Positions 7,485-16,749 are shown, numbered from the stretch's first letter. The stretch is 64,000 nt of DNA from CAMASH01 sp041746635 (GCA_041746635.1 JBGTGQ010000034.1:62001-126000); one strand, 5' to 3'. Translations and numbers: made by a program. The notes: generated by a model from the letters alone, not told the origin.

Positions 7485-9774
7485 GTTCTGCGGGAAGACT
7501 TGCGCGATCATTGGACAGACCGTCTGGCGGAAAGACCGAGCTTTTCCACTCCTCAATGTGGCAGGTAAAATCTGTGATGCATGGCGTGAAGGCGGCCGGG
7601 GTCAGGAAACCGGTTCCATAATAATCCCCTTCCTCAACCAGCAAGAATTCCGGCGGTTTCAGGGTGTCCATTAACTCCCCGTTTATCATGAGTGAGAGAG
7701 AAAATGAATAGCTCCCCGCCACTAGGGGAAGCTTGGGGAGCATAAAGCAAACTGCTGCCTGATCCGGGAACGGTTCCAGGCTCCCCCCAACCATCCTGCT
7801 ATCCAATCCCAAGACACGAACGCCCTCTTTGTTAAGAATCAGGAGCTTGATTTTGGCTTTAGAGATTTCCGCAGCCAACGGGAAAGTTTTCACGCATTTG
7901 ACGACCAGGCGGCAGGTCTCTCCGGTGCGAAAGCTGCTGGTCGCACGGTTATGGATATCGCGGGTTTCCAGACTCTGGATCTTGTAGGCGGGAATCTCCT
8001 CACCCTCCAAGTAGCCTCGCATCGGAGGATGCAAGCCTTTCCGCCCCTCAAGGTAACAGATGAATTCCACACAGACAGGAGCAAAAAAGGGCAGGGCGGC
8101 ACGACAAAATCCATAAAAATCACCATCCTCGACAGTAAGCGGGACGTCGGGAACATATTCATCAATCAGTTCCGCATTCATGAAGAGGGAAATCACAAAG
8201 GAATATGTGCCCGCCGCCAAGGGGAGCTTCGGTAACTCAAAATAAATCGTGTCCGCATCAGGAAACGGAACGAACAGAGGCTTCACTAGGCTGCTATCCA
8301 TTCCAATCACGCGGATGCCTTTGTCATTCACAATTGACAGGCGCAGGGTAACCTTCCGAATTTCTTCATTCAGCGGGAAGTTTTTTGCATATTTCACGGC
8401 GATGCAACACGGCTCAGCCGTGCGAAAGCTGCTCGTCGCACGGTTATGGATATCGCGGGTTTCCAGACTCAGAATCTTGTAGGCGGGATTTCGCTCACCC
8501 TCCAAATAGCAAGTGAAATCCACGCAAAGAGGAGTAAAGGAAGGGGAGGCCGCGCGACCGGTGCCGTAGAAGTCTCCGTCCTCCACCAAAAAAAAGGCGT
8601 CCGGAATAACTTTGTCTATCAACTCACCATTCACCGAGAGGGCAAGCGAGAAAGAATACGTGCCCTCCATGAGGGGAAGCTTCGGAATGACGAAACATAC
8701 CGCACCTGTGTCGGGAAAAGGAATAAGCTTGGGTTTTACCAAACTGCTATCTAATCCTATAAGGCGATTGCCTTGTTCATTAAGAATCGACAGCCGCAAT
8801 GTGACTTTGTCGATGGCTTGCTCTAGGTGGAAGTTATTGGAGTACTTCACGGCGATGCGGCAGGGTTCCCCCGTGCGAAACCTGCCGGCGGGTCGTCCCT
8901 GGCCGTCGCGGGTTTCAACCGCGAGAATTTTATAAGCGGAGTTTTTCGATTCACCCGCCAAGTGAAGGGCTGCGGAGTGCGAGGGAGAATGAACTGCCAG
9001 CTTGATAATCTGCGCTTTACGATATTCCTCGCAGACCACATCCGTGTCACCGTCCATGCGTACGGTTCCCTTTTCCAACCAGATGACCCGGCTGCACAAG
9101 CGTGAAACATGGCCAATACTGTGGCTGACAAAGAGCCCGGTTTGCCCTCCCGAAGCCAGCACCTCAATGCGGTGCAGGCATTTTTCCCGGAAGCCTAGAT
9201 CACCGACAGCCAGGACTTCATCGAGAATCATAATTTCGGGCTCGATAATAGCCGCGACGGAGAAAGCCAGGCGCACCCTCATACCGCTGGAATAGCGCTT
9301 TACCGGGGTGTCAATAAATTGATGCAGCTCCGCAAAGTCCAGAATCTCATCAAACTTGCTCTCAATTTCCCCCCGGCTCATACCCAGAACCGCGCCATTG
9401 AGAAAAACGTTGTCGCGGCCGGTTAGTTCAGGGTGAAATCCTGATCCTACTTCCAGGAGAGTGCCCACCCGGCCATTGATGGTCATTTCCCCTGTTGTGG
9501 GGGTCGTGACACGGGCGAGAAGCTTCAGCAGGGTGGACTTGCCAGCTCCATTTGTGCCGATGAGTCCGACGGTTTCCCCCTTTTTGATGTCGAAGGAGAT
9601 GTCTTTGAGTGCCCAGAATTCCGGCGTGGCGGCGGGCGGAGCCGCAGCGGCTGGTTTACCGCGACGGAAAACACGGTCCCGCCAGCCTCGTAGGTCATCC
9701 AGCATCATGCGCTGATTCACCGTTCCCAAACGGTATCGTTTGGAAATATTACGGAGGGAGATGGCGATTGGCAT
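7477..9774 (-). CDS. wzt: Polysaccharide ABC exporter ATPase (Wzt) with three tandem C-terminal domains
   Basis: Residues 1-250 form an ABC ATPase with Walker A GTNGAGKST (73-81), signature YSSGM (161-165), Walker B IMILDE (181-186) and switch His in VSHSI (216-220). Ordinary Wzt proteins of about 400-450 residues carry one C-terminal glycan-binding domain. This protein has 765 residues, and copies of one domain start at 280, 431 and 596, each opening AYKI..(V/L)ETRD and closing near C(Y/H)(L/I)E. The C-domain of Wzt is known to recognise the non-reducing terminus of the polymer to be exported. Wzm follows on the same strand upstream, separated by 31 bases. Confidence 0.93.
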   Translation of the reverse strand: MPIAISLRNISKRYRLGTVNQRMMLDDLRGWRDRVFRRGKPAAAAPPAATPEFWALKDISFDIKKGETVGLIGTNGAGKSTLLKLLARVTTPTTGEMTINGRVGTLLEVGSGFHPELTGRDNVFLNGAVLGMSRGEIESKFDEILDFAELHQFIDTPVKRYSSGMRVRLAFSVAAIIEPEIMILDEVLAVGDLGFREKCLHRIEVLASGGQTGLFVSHSIGHVSRLCSRVIWLEKGTVRMDGDTDVVCEEYRKAQIIKLAVHSPSHSAALHLAGESKNSAYKILAVETRDGQGRPAGRFRTGEPCRIAVKYSNNFHLEQAIDKVTLRLSILNEQGNRLIGLDSSLVKPKLIPFPDTGAVCFVIPKLPLMEGTYSFSLALSVNGELIDKVIPDAFFLVEDGDFYGTGRAASPSFTPLCVDFTCYLEGERNPAYKILSLETRDIHNRATSSFRTAEPCCIAVKYAKNFPLNEEIRKVTLRLSIVNDKGIRVIGMDSSLVKPLFVPFPDADTIYFELPKLPLAAGTYSFVISLFMNAELIDEYVPDVPLTVEDGDFYGFCRAALPFFAPVCVEFICYLEGRKGLHPPMRGYLEGEEIPAYKIQSLETRDIHNRATSSFRTGETCRLVVKCVKTFPLAAEISKAKIKLLILNKEGVRVLGLDSRMVGGSLEPFPDQAAVCFMLPKLPLVAGSYSFSLSLMINGELMDTLKPPEFLLVEEGDYYGTGFLTPAAFTPCITDFTCHIEEWKSSVFPPDGLSNDRASLPAEHG
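7555..8937 (-). repeat. Triplicated Wzt C-terminal domain coding repeat
   Basis: Three in-frame copies lie at about 8937-8503, 8484-8050 and 7989-7555. The DNA around 7925-7995 and 8420-8490 (the start of copies three and two) is almost identical over some 65 bases, including GGTTATGGATATCGCGGGTT, whereas copy one differs much more. Copies two and three therefore arose or were homogenised recently. A short extra segment with a second YLEG box separates copies two and three. Confidence 0.9.
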
Positions 9775-9805
9775 GGTTGAGGGTAATCCGACTTGCGTCA
9801 GGAAA

Positions 9806-10654
9806 TTAAATCGTGTCGGCGAAGTTCTCCTCCGCCCGTTTAAAGGCCCACAGGCCTACGACGAGAAGGATGAGAGTAATGGCCAGGCTAACGAACCATT
9901 GCCAGATTTCAACATCACCCTGTCCCATTAGCGCGAAGCGGAAACTTTCCACAATGGGCACGACGGGATTGATATTCATCAACCACTGGTATTGTTCACC
10001 CACCATGGAGCGGGGAAAGAAAATACAACTGCCATACATCCATAATTGAATGGCAGGAGACACCACCATTTGCAAATCACGGAAGCGCGTCGTGAGCGCC
10101 GCTATCAGACATCCTACCCCCATGCCCAGTAAAGCCGTTTGAAGAATTAGGGCCGGAATAATAATGACGCGATAACTCGGATGAAGGGGAGCTCCATTCC
10201 AATAAAAATAGGCATAAAACCCGAGAAAAATGATAAACTGCACCAGAGACAGCCAAAGATTTAGAATAGTCTGGGCGATGGGAATGGTCAGCCTAGGAAA
10301 GTAGATCTTGGTGATCAGAGAGGAGTTGGAAGTGAAAGTTAGCGAGGTCTTAGAAAGACAACTGGAAAAGAAATACCAAACGACAATTCCCGACATGTAA
10401 AAGAGAAAAGGCGGAATCTTATCGGTGGGCAGATTGGCAATGCCTTGGAAGACCAGGGTGAAAGCCACGGTCGTTATCAGGGGCTGGATGAAGTACCATA
10501 ATGGACCCATGACCGTCTGCGAATTAACGGCAATGAAGTCCCGGCGCACGGAAAGCGCGATCAGGTCACGATACTGCCAGATCTCGCGCAATCCGGCCAT
10601 GATCGAGCCACGGTTGGTCGTATATTTCCAACTCACAGAGGATGGTTCAGACAT
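9806..10654 (-). CDS. wzm: Polysaccharide ABC exporter permease (Wzm, ABC-2 type)
   Basis: This 282-residue integral membrane protein has about six hydrophobic helices and an N-terminal cytoplasmic stretch ending GPLWYFIQPL, the ABC-2 family hallmark, with segments such as FLFYMSGIVVWYFFSSCLS and the C-terminal VGLWAFKRAEENFADTI. It forms the inner-membrane channel that exports a finished lipid-linked glycan using Wzt. It lies directly before wzt and after two glycosyltransferases in one strand. The start has a plain ATG with no overlapping gene, so M1 is accepted. Assignment to polysaccharide rather than drug export rests on the Wzt partner and the context. Confidence 0.92.
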   Translation of the reverse strand: MSEPSSVSWKYTTNRGSIMAGLREIWQYRDLIALSVRRDFIAVNSQTVMGPLWYFIQPLITTVAFTLVFQGIANLPTDKIPPFLFYMSGIVVWYFFSSCLSKTSLTFTSNSSLITKIYFPRLTIPIAQTILNLWLSLVQFIIFLGFYAYFYWNGAPLHPSYRVIIIPALILQTALLGMGVGCLIAALTTRFRDLQMVVSPAIQLWMYGSCIFFPRSMVGEQYQWLMNINPVVPIVESFRFALMGQGDVEIWQWFVSLAITLILLVVGLWAFKRAEENFADTI

Positions 10655-10669
10655 CTTTATCAGTCTTGG

Positions 10670-11644
10670 TTAATGCTTTGCCGAGTCAAGGGAGCGGATT
10701 TCAGAAAGGCCTCGCCCGCGAAGTTTACGGACATAAAGCAGAAATATTCCGACCAGATTCCCGAGTTTGGCGGCGCTGCGAGAGACGGCGAGGGCGTAGT
10801 CACGCTCAGCGGGCTGCTTCCTGCCCCGTTCGCGGAGTAAGGCCGTGAGGAGATTCCGGGGCAGCCACAGAATTTCCTTCACGAACTCGCCGGGGGAAGG
10901 ATAGGGCAGCCCAAGTTCAAAACGAATCATGGTATTGGAAAAGGCCGATACATAATACCGGTAGAGAAAATAGGGGAAGCTAAGTTTTCTGGGATCGACA
11001 TGATGGAAAACGGGGCATTCCAGTGAGTAATAGATCTTCTGCAAGTTCTCCGGAACGATGTGGCGGTACGTATCGAGCACTTTGCGCTCATCACCGATGA
11101 CATACTTCTTGCCCTGCATGCCTCGGGCCGGATCAAAATAGCCCACCTGTCCAAGCACTGCCTTGCGAATGATGAAATTGGCCCCGGTCAACCGGGTCTG
11201 ACGATAAAAACCCGACACTTCCACGAATTTTTTGGTTTCATAGGTATCTCGAAACCAACCCGGTCGAGCCGTGGTGTAATAGGGATAGACGGGACCGCCC
11301 ATGAGGTCGGGAGTGTGGGTGAGCAGGCACAAAGCCACATTGCAAAGATAATCCTGCGGGATTTTGGCGTCATCATCCAGATAAACCAGATAGTCACCCT
11401 GCGCGTGATGGCATCCATGGTTGCGCGCCAGGGAGAGGTTGCGGTCCTTAATGCACTCGAACCGGAGGTTTTTGCTTTTGCCCTGGTATTTTTGCACGAC
11501 CACCGGGGTTTCGTCGTCGGAATGATTGTCCACGACAAGGATTTCCCAGTCACAGGATGGCGGTGTTGCCGTGCTCAGACTTTCCAGGCAGATCTCCAGC
11601 AGGGCGGCTCGATTAAAAGTGCAAATGATGACCGAAAACAACAT
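10670..11644 (-). CDS. Family 2 glycosyltransferase
   Basis: A GT2 enzyme of 324 residues starting MLFSVIICTFNRA. The nucleotide-sugar motif is LVYLDDDAKIP, and a conserved GPVYPYYTTARPGWFRDTYE block and GDERKVLDTYR segment follow. The ATG at 11644 was chosen because the catalytic domain begins there, five bases after the upstream gene's stop; in-frame codons further upstream would run through the neighbouring gene. It is clearly a tandem duplicate of the gene at 11650-12612. No membrane segment is seen, so it should act at the cytoplasmic face on a lipid-linked glycan. Sugar specificity is unknown. Confidence 0.87.
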   Translation of the reverse strand: MLFSVIICTFNRAALLEICLESLSTATPPSCDWEILVVDNHSDDETPVVVQKYQGKSKNLRFECIKDRNLSLARNHGCHHAQGDYLVYLDDDAKIPQDYLCNVALCLLTHTPDLMGGPVYPYYTTARPGWFRDTYETKKFVEVSGFYRQTRLTGANFIIRKAVLGQVGYFDPARGMQGKKYVIGDERKVLDTYRHIVPENLQKIYYSLECPVFHHVDPRKLSFPYFLYRYYVSAFSNTMIRFELGLPYPSPGEFVKEILWLPRNLLTALLRERGRKQPAERDYALAVSRSAAKLGNLVGIFLLYVRKLRGRGLSEIRSLDSAKH

Positions 11645-11649
11645 TGCCT

Positions 11650-12612
11650 TCACTGTCTGGGGCTCAGGGGAAATCCGCAGCGAGCGGCGATCGACCGGAG
11701 ATGCAAGGTGCACGTTTGCACCAGTTCCCCCAGATTCAGCGCTGCGAGGGCACAAACCATGGCATAATCCCTGTCGTCCCGCTTGCGTTCCTCGAGGAGC
11801 CTTCGGGCAAAGCGGAGGGGCATTCCTGCCATTTCCCTCACCACGATTCGCAACGGAAGCGGTTTCTCTCCAAGTTCCTGACTTATGGCCTTGGTTGAGA
11901 ACCCGCTGACATAATAGCGATACAGAAAATAGGTAAACCGTAATTTGCGAGTATCCACATGGTGCCGCACATGACAATCCAACGCGTAAAATACTTTCTG
12001 CTCATCCGCGGGAGTCAGACGGCGGTAGGCGTCCACCACCTTTCGCTCATCACCAATGACATATTTGTCCGCTTGCATGCCCCACTTGGGGTCAAAGCCT
12101 CCCACGTTCTCGAGGACACTTTTCTTCACGATGAAGTTCGCGCCCGTGGCAATGCGGGGTTGAAGGGAAAAGCCTGAGGCGGAGGCGAACAGCTTTGTCT
12201 CATAAGTGTCGCGAAACCAGGCGGGCTTTCTGGTGGAATAATAGGGATAGACCGGCCCGCTCATGATGTCGGGGGAGTGGTCGTCCAATCGTCGGGCAAG
12301 GTTCGCAAGATAATCGGCCGGGATTTGGGCGTCATCATCGAGATAGACCAAATATTCGCCGCGGGCCTGCCTGCAGCCACGGTTGCGAGCGATGCACAGG
12401 TTGCGCTCCGTCACTTGTTCAAGGCGAAGGCAGTCGAGTCTTGGCTTAAATCTTTGCAGAAGCTGCGGAGTTTCATCCGCAGAATCATTATCCACCACCA
12501 AAACCTCCCACTCGCACGATGGCCGCGCGGCCTGGACGATGCTTTCCAGACAGATCTCCAGCAACCTGGCGCGGTTGTAGGTGCAGATAATGAGCGAGAA
12601 AGCGAAACTCAT
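11650..12612 (-). CDS. Family 2 glycosyltransferase, paralogue of its downstream neighbour
   Basis: A 320-residue GT2 protein beginning MSFAFSLIICTYNRARLLEI, with LVYLDDDAQIP as the metal/nucleotide motif, GPVYPYYSTRKPAWFRDTYE and GDERKVVDAYR. The start at 12612 is preceded by a GGGAG sequence at suitable spacing; an earlier ATG at 12660 lies inside the upstream gene. Similarity to the next gene extends from end to end, so the pair arose by tandem duplication and probably adds related sugars or successive residues. Context is the ABC-dependent polysaccharide operon. Donor and acceptor are not predictable. Confidence 0.87.
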   Translation of the reverse strand: MSFAFSLIICTYNRARLLEICLESIVQAARPSCEWEVLVVDNDSADETPQLLQRFKPRLDCLRLEQVTERNLCIARNRGCRQARGEYLVYLDDDAQIPADYLANLARRLDDHSPDIMSGPVYPYYSTRKPAWFRDTYETKLFASASGFSLQPRIATGANFIVKKSVLENVGGFDPKWGMQADKYVIGDERKVVDAYRRLTPADEQKVFYALDCHVRHHVDTRKLRFTYFLYRYYVSGFSTKAISQELGEKPLPLRIVVREMAGMPLRFARRLLEERKRDDRDYAMVCALAALNLGELVQTCTLHLRSIAARCGFPLSPRQ

Positions 12613-12638
12613 GGCTGGCGCTCCCGGCGCTTCGGCAT

Positions 12639-13916
12639 TCAGCCGAGAACCTTTGCCCAACGAGCCGTTTTCTGGTCCACCATCTCCTGATCGAAAATGT
12701 CGTTCTCGTGGGTTGACTCGTTGAAGTATTTTTTTTCCTTACCCGTGGCGGCATCTTTGATCCAGCGTTGGGGCCGGGGCCCGGAAGACAACCTCTCCAG
12801 CCAAGTGGCGCGGCGAACCGGCGGATGGGAGGCGAGTTGGCAGATGTAAGAGGTCAGATTTTCAATGGGATCGCCGTAAGCCAGCATCTGCTTCATGGCC
12901 CACAAGCGTAAGCGATCCGACGATCCGCTGGTGCTGGAACTGCTTAGAGCCAGGAACTCCTCCCGGCTAACAATCCGTGGAATATACTGATAGAAGTCGC
13001 AATCGAGTGCCTCAGGCAGGGCGATTGGTTCGACCATGGCGATTTCTTTGCCGGCGATGGAGGCTTCAATCATGGTGGTGCTGAAGGAGGATACCACTGT
13101 GTCGCTGGCCAGAATCCACTCGCGGGCAGATTCATCCTTCAAAATTCGCAAGCGGGGACTGAGAGAGCCGACATGCTCGGCGGCAAAAGCCGCGATTTGT
13201 GCGGTGTTTGTCGCGGGACGGGGACGGAAAATCACCTCCGCATTTCCTTCCCCGGCCAAGTCGCTGCACCATTGAAGAATCAACACCAACGAATCGTGGC
13301 AAAACTTCCTCATGGCCAGAAACTGGCTGGCCTCGGCGCCGCGGGAGATCCAGCGGTCAATCTTACTTTGGGTGACAAAGGCCCAGCGGTAGTTCTCCGG
13401 AAAGAAGATCCATTTTTTGGCAGGATCCAGATTGTATTTCTCCGCCAGTTCCTCGCGTCCTGTGAAGTAGGACGCATAAGGCGGGCGATAGAGCTGATAA
13501 GTTGGGTTGCCGTTCAAAAAGATATGCTCCTCGGGAACACCGTGCGCAAGAAGGTAGTCTTTCCCGAAATCTCCCCAGGCGTGATGAATGACCTGTTGAC
13601 GGGCAAAATCGTCGGATGGGGCCTTGATGGTCACGTGTGCGTTGTAATGAATCTGCTCCCACGAGAGGTTGAAGTAACGGGCATCCGGCCACGTCGCGAT
13701 GAAGTCGTCGTAAGCGAGATCCGAGGTCGTGTAAAAAAAAGGCAGAATAACGGTCTGCGGATTGGCCGTCTGCATCAGCTCCTTGGCATGATAATACAGA
13801 TTCCGGATTTCCAAATCGACACCATGGCGTTGCCGGGCCAGGTGGCGGACCGCGCACGCCACGTCTAATTCCCGTGCAACGTGCTCGATCAGCCAGAGGA
13901 AAGGTTTTTTTTGCAT
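12639..13916 (-). CDS. Surface carbohydrate biosynthesis-like protein (GT-B-type fold suspected)
   Basis: This 425-residue soluble protein begins KPFLWLIEHVARELDVACAV. A middle region reads IFFPENYRWAF, and later segments EVIFRPRPATN, LRILKDESAREWILASD and SSFSTTMIEASIAGKEIAM resemble the donor-side signature of capsule and CDP-glycerol-transferase-like proteins (an R-x-H/R-P motif, then a Ser/Thr-rich E-A loop). It lies within the glycosyltransferase run, 26 bases before the next gene and 9 bases after the preceding one. A glycosyl- or phospho-sugar-transfer role is likely but not proven. I do not recognise a named family with certainty. Confidence 0.6.
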   Translation of the reverse strand: MQKKPFLWLIEHVARELDVACAVRHLARQRHGVDLEIRNLYYHAKELMQTANPQTVILPFFYTTSDLAYDDFIATWPDARYFNLSWEQIHYNAHVTIKAPSDDFARQQVIHHAWGDFGKDYLLAHGVPEEHIFLNGNPTYQLYRPPYASYFTGREELAEKYNLDPAKKWIFFPENYRWAFVTQSKIDRWISRGAEASQFLAMRKFCHDSLVLILQWCSDLAGEGNAEVIFRPRPATNTAQIAAFAAEHVGSLSPRLRILKDESAREWILASDTVVSSFSTTMIEASIAGKEIAMVEPIALPEALDCDFYQYIPRIVSREEFLALSSSSTSGSSDRLRLWAMKQMLAYGDPIENLTSYICQLASHPPVRRATWLERLSSGPRPQRWIKDAATGKEKKYFNESTHENDIFDQEMVDQKTARWAKVLG

Positions 13917-13925
13917 CCGCGTTCG

Positions 13926-15200
13926 TTAGGAGGCAGAAGCCAATCCGGCATATTCGGATAAATAGGAGTCAAGAAGCTGCCTGCATTTTTTTTGAGTGTG
14001 AATATCCTTGACTACTTGATGGGCCTCAATTTCGTCGAGACCACCCAAACCCCGAATGGCATGCAACAACCGATCCGGCCTTTTGTTGCGGCTATGAAGA
14101 AAGCGAAGTAGCCGATATTTCACAAATGCCTTGGCCCAACTCCGATCGTGATTGTACAACACACTCAGGACATCGAACTCGGCGCAATAAGCACGAAAAA
14201 GACTTTTGTTAATTCGCGTAACAAGGGCCGAGATGTCCCGATTTTGTTCCGAAGCCGGAATTTGGCGGGCCAGCGACATCGCTCCTTGTTTGGGAAGGGC
14301 TTGGCGAAGGCAATAGAATGATCCGGGAGAATTAACTTCACTTTTGTCCACGAATGCCGCTCGGAGGAAAAGATGATAGGCCCGTATGGCCTGACAGGCT
14401 GATTCGGCATCTCTTCTCCAGGGATTAAGCGCCAGTTTCACAATCTCCCATTTGCGCAACCGTTCCTTTTCCCCGATGTTCTTCAGTAAAATATCCAAGG
14501 CTAATCGAGAAAGCGCGGCGTAACGCTCAAAATAGATTTTTTGATTTTTGGACATGCGCTCCTGGCGTGATGCGCTTGTGATCCAGGACGTGGCCTCATG
14601 GTCGCGATAATGCTCAATGGCAATTTTTCTGGTTAAGGCTATCTCCCACCCACCCAGAAGCACTTTGGTGGTGAGATCATTATCGATCATGTAATCCCGC
14701 AAATCCTCATCGAACCCTCCCACTGATTCAAAGACCTGCCGTCGAATGATGCCCTGGTTGCAGTTGAGAACGCCCGTTTCCGAAACTCCCCCGATGAAAG
14801 GAAGCGTGGAATAGGGCCCTGTCCTATCCTTGACTTTTAGTCCGAGCATGCCGAGACGGTGGTCGCCTTGCAGACAATGCACCGCATCGGTCAGAATATG
14901 AGGTCTAACAACATTGTCATCGCTGATCCAACATAGAAATTCGGTTTGCACTTGACCGGCCGCCTCGTTCAAGGCTTTGGCTTGGCCGCGTTTCTCCGTT
15001 TCAAAGATGACCCGCAAATCTTTTTGTGCTTCAAGATAAATTCGAGAACCGTCGGTCGAGCCGGCGTCGGAAACAACGATCTCCAAAAAGTCCCTCGGAT
15101 ATTCCCGCAAAGCATCCAGGCATCGTTGAAGATGCTCAATGCGATTGCACGTTCCAACAAGAACGGTAAGAGGCTTGAAGCCTGGCTTGCTATTGTTCAT
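13926..15200 (-). CDS. Family 2 glycosyltransferase
   Basis: A 424-residue protein with an N-terminal GT2 domain: LTVLVGTCNRIEHLQRC, VSDAGSTDGS, CWISDDNVV and MIDNDLTTKVLLGG. A long C-terminal helical region rich in Arg and Lys follows. It parallels the gene at 6123-7484 both in the catalytic domain and in having the extra C-terminal part, so the two are paralogues. It is separated from the methyltransferase gene upstream by a 300-base gap filled by a MITE-like element, which may interrupt or supply transcription signals. Substrate unknown. Confidence 0.86.
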   Translation of the reverse strand: MNNSKPGFKPLTVLVGTCNRIEHLQRCLDALREYPRDFLEIVVSDAGSTDGSRIYLEAQKDLRVIFETEKRGQAKALNEAAGQVQTEFLCWISDDNVVRPHILTDAVHCLQGDHRLGMLGLKVKDRTGPYSTLPFIGGVSETGVLNCNQGIIRRQVFESVGGFDEDLRDYMIDNDLTTKVLLGGWEIALTRKIAIEHYRDHEATSWITSASRQERMSKNQKIYFERYAALSRLALDILLKNIGEKERLRKWEIVKLALNPWRRDAESACQAIRAYHLFLRAAFVDKSEVNSPGSFYCLRQALPKQGAMSLARQIPASEQNRDISALVTRINKSLFRAYCAEFDVLSVLYNHDRSWAKAFVKYRLLRFLHSRNKRPDRLLHAIRGLGGLDEIEAHQVVKDIHTQKKCRQLLDSYLSEYAGLASAS

Positions 15201-15204
15201 CTTA

Positions 15205-15464
15205 GAGTCTGTCTGAAAACGAGCGAAAGTAAGTCAAGAGATTCTGCGGAGCATGAGACAAGCTAGGGCCAAGAAAATCCAAGCGCGGGCGCTGCGGGCG
15301 GTTTTTGCAAAAGGCGTTTTGCATCGCCTAAAAAGGCCTGCGGGTAGGAATGGCCAACCGCCTCTTTCGCCTTTGTCAAGCCTATGGGTAACATCCTCTC
15401 TGTTTTTTTGTCACCTATTATGAAATCTTCAAACTTATATCCGAGACCATTTTCAGACAGGCTC
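15205..15464. mobile_element. MITE-like element with 17-base inverted ends and TTA target duplication
   Basis: The left end GAGTCTGTCTGAAAACG (15205-15221) and the complement of the right end GAGCCTGTCTGAAAATG (15448-15464) match at 15 of 17 positions. Both are flanked by TTA, a 3-base target duplication of the kind made by some IS5-group transposases. The 260-base interior has no convincing transposase reading frame, so this is a non-autonomous element or an internally deleted insertion sequence. It occupies nearly the whole gap between a glycosyltransferase and a methyltransferase of the polysaccharide operon; nothing else is seen in that gap. Confidence 0.75.
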
Positions 15465-15500
15465 TTAGCAACTTTGAACCGCTTTTCTTATCCAGTCCCC

Positions 15501-16628
15501 CTACAGTCGAATAAGCAGACATTGCGCACTTTGTAGATCCCAACGGAGGAATGTTCCGGGATTCGACGAGTCAAACTCATCAATAGCCTGCTTGATGCCC
15601 GGGCAAGTTTTCTTGTCGTAATCATCAACAATCAGAATCGCACCCACGGGCATCTTATCGGCGAAATATGCCATCGCCCAAAGAGTGGGAGCGTAAAGGT
15701 CCATGTCCAGATGAACGAAGTGAAAGGTTTCTGCCGGCAAAGTCGCCGCGACATCCTGAATCCGACCCTTTCTAACCGTAGCGAAAGAGAAGGAATCGAG
15801 AAGCTTATGTACTGCAGCTTCAGAGGTGTCAGCGAAGAGGCCACTGCGGTTAGCGCCCTCGGTTTCATTCGGCAAATCGAGATTACTGTGTCCCTCGAAA
15901 GTATCTATGGCAAAAAAGAGGGTTCGGGACCGGGTATCCTGTGCCAGGAGGTGACAAAGAAACTCGCTGGTCTTCCCGCGAAATACACCAGCCTCCACGC
16001 AGACCAAAGATTCACTTTGAAAACGGGCCGATACTGTTTGTAACGCCTGATAAAGGTGGTAGAGTCTGTCATAATTCAGCAAACCGTCAGGCGATTCCAC
16101 CACCGCCTTCGCCTTTGTCGCAAAAGGCTCCTTGTTCCTGATATCAGTCAAGTGATGCCAAGAAGCACCGACGTGCCGGGGAACCGAATGAAATTCAGAC
16201 GTCAGGTTTTGATTGCTTTGGATATAGGATACAAAACTCTCTAAATCTTTTGGCTGCGCGGTGCCCAAAAAATAAGCCAGCCTACCTGATTTTGTATTCA
16301 CTCCAAAATCCTTGCGCAAAAAATTGAGTGCCAACTGGGAAAGAAGCATCCAGTTCATTCTTTTCGCCAGCAAGGCAATCAATAGCTCTTCTGCGTACGT
16401 CTTCTTCAAGAAGTGAACAAGCTCCACCCGATTTGCCTTTGTTCTCCAAAGCCATGTAAGAAACGATTCAGCGGCTTGGAATCTGACCGGCGATTTCCAA
16501 AGATGTTTGAGGATTTTTCGATTCTCCGACTTTGCAAAAAACAGAGTCAAAGACTCGTTTTCTGCGAAGAGGCGCAGGATCTTGAGTGCCAGGACGCGGT
16601 TTTGGATGATCCAACGGAGGAGTTTCAT
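15501..16628 (-). CDS. TylF/MycF-like class I SAM-dependent methyltransferase
   Basis: A 375-residue protein. The N-terminal third is a basic helical region without a recognised fold. The C-terminal 200 residues match the TylF (macrocin O-methyltransferase) family: VCVEAGVFRGKTSEFLC for SAM binding, FAIDTFEGHS, HFVHLDMDLYAPT and GAILIVDDYDKKTCPGIKQA with the metal-binding acidic residues. The family methylates sugar hydroxyls in antibiotics and surface glycans. Here it is the first gene of the glycan operon, so it may cap or decorate the exported polymer; terminal methylation is a known chain-length signal read by Wzt C-domains. That link is inference. Confidence 0.82.
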   Translation of the reverse strand: MKLLRWIIQNRVLALKILRLFAENESLTLFFAKSENRKILKHLWKSPVRFQAAESFLTWLWRTKANRVELVHFLKKTYAEELLIALLAKRMNWMLLSQLALNFLRKDFGVNTKSGRLAYFLGTAQPKDLESFVSYIQSNQNLTSEFHSVPRHVGASWHHLTDIRNKEPFATKAKAVVESPDGLLNYDRLYHLYQALQTVSARFQSESLVCVEAGVFRGKTSEFLCHLLAQDTRSRTLFFAIDTFEGHSNLDLPNETEGANRSGLFADTSEAAVHKLLDSFSFATVRKGRIQDVAATLPAETFHFVHLDMDLYAPTLWAMAYFADKMPVGAILIVDDYDKKTCPGIKQAIDEFDSSNPGTFLRWDLQSAQCLLIRL

Positions 16629-16749
16629 AGGGAGATCCGGAAAACAGGCAAGCTGCCGCCCTTGGTCGCTCGCGAAATTTCACGAAACCAATTCGGCAAA
16701 TTCGGGGATGTGGGGTGCCGCATCGTGATGCAGCGCGTCGGGCGGGGGC

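Noticed and set aside
10670..11977. Longer 435-residue version of the family 2 glycosyltransferase
   Set aside because: The first 111 residues lie within the neighbouring glycosyltransferase gene in another frame; the catalytic domain starts at the chosen ATG.
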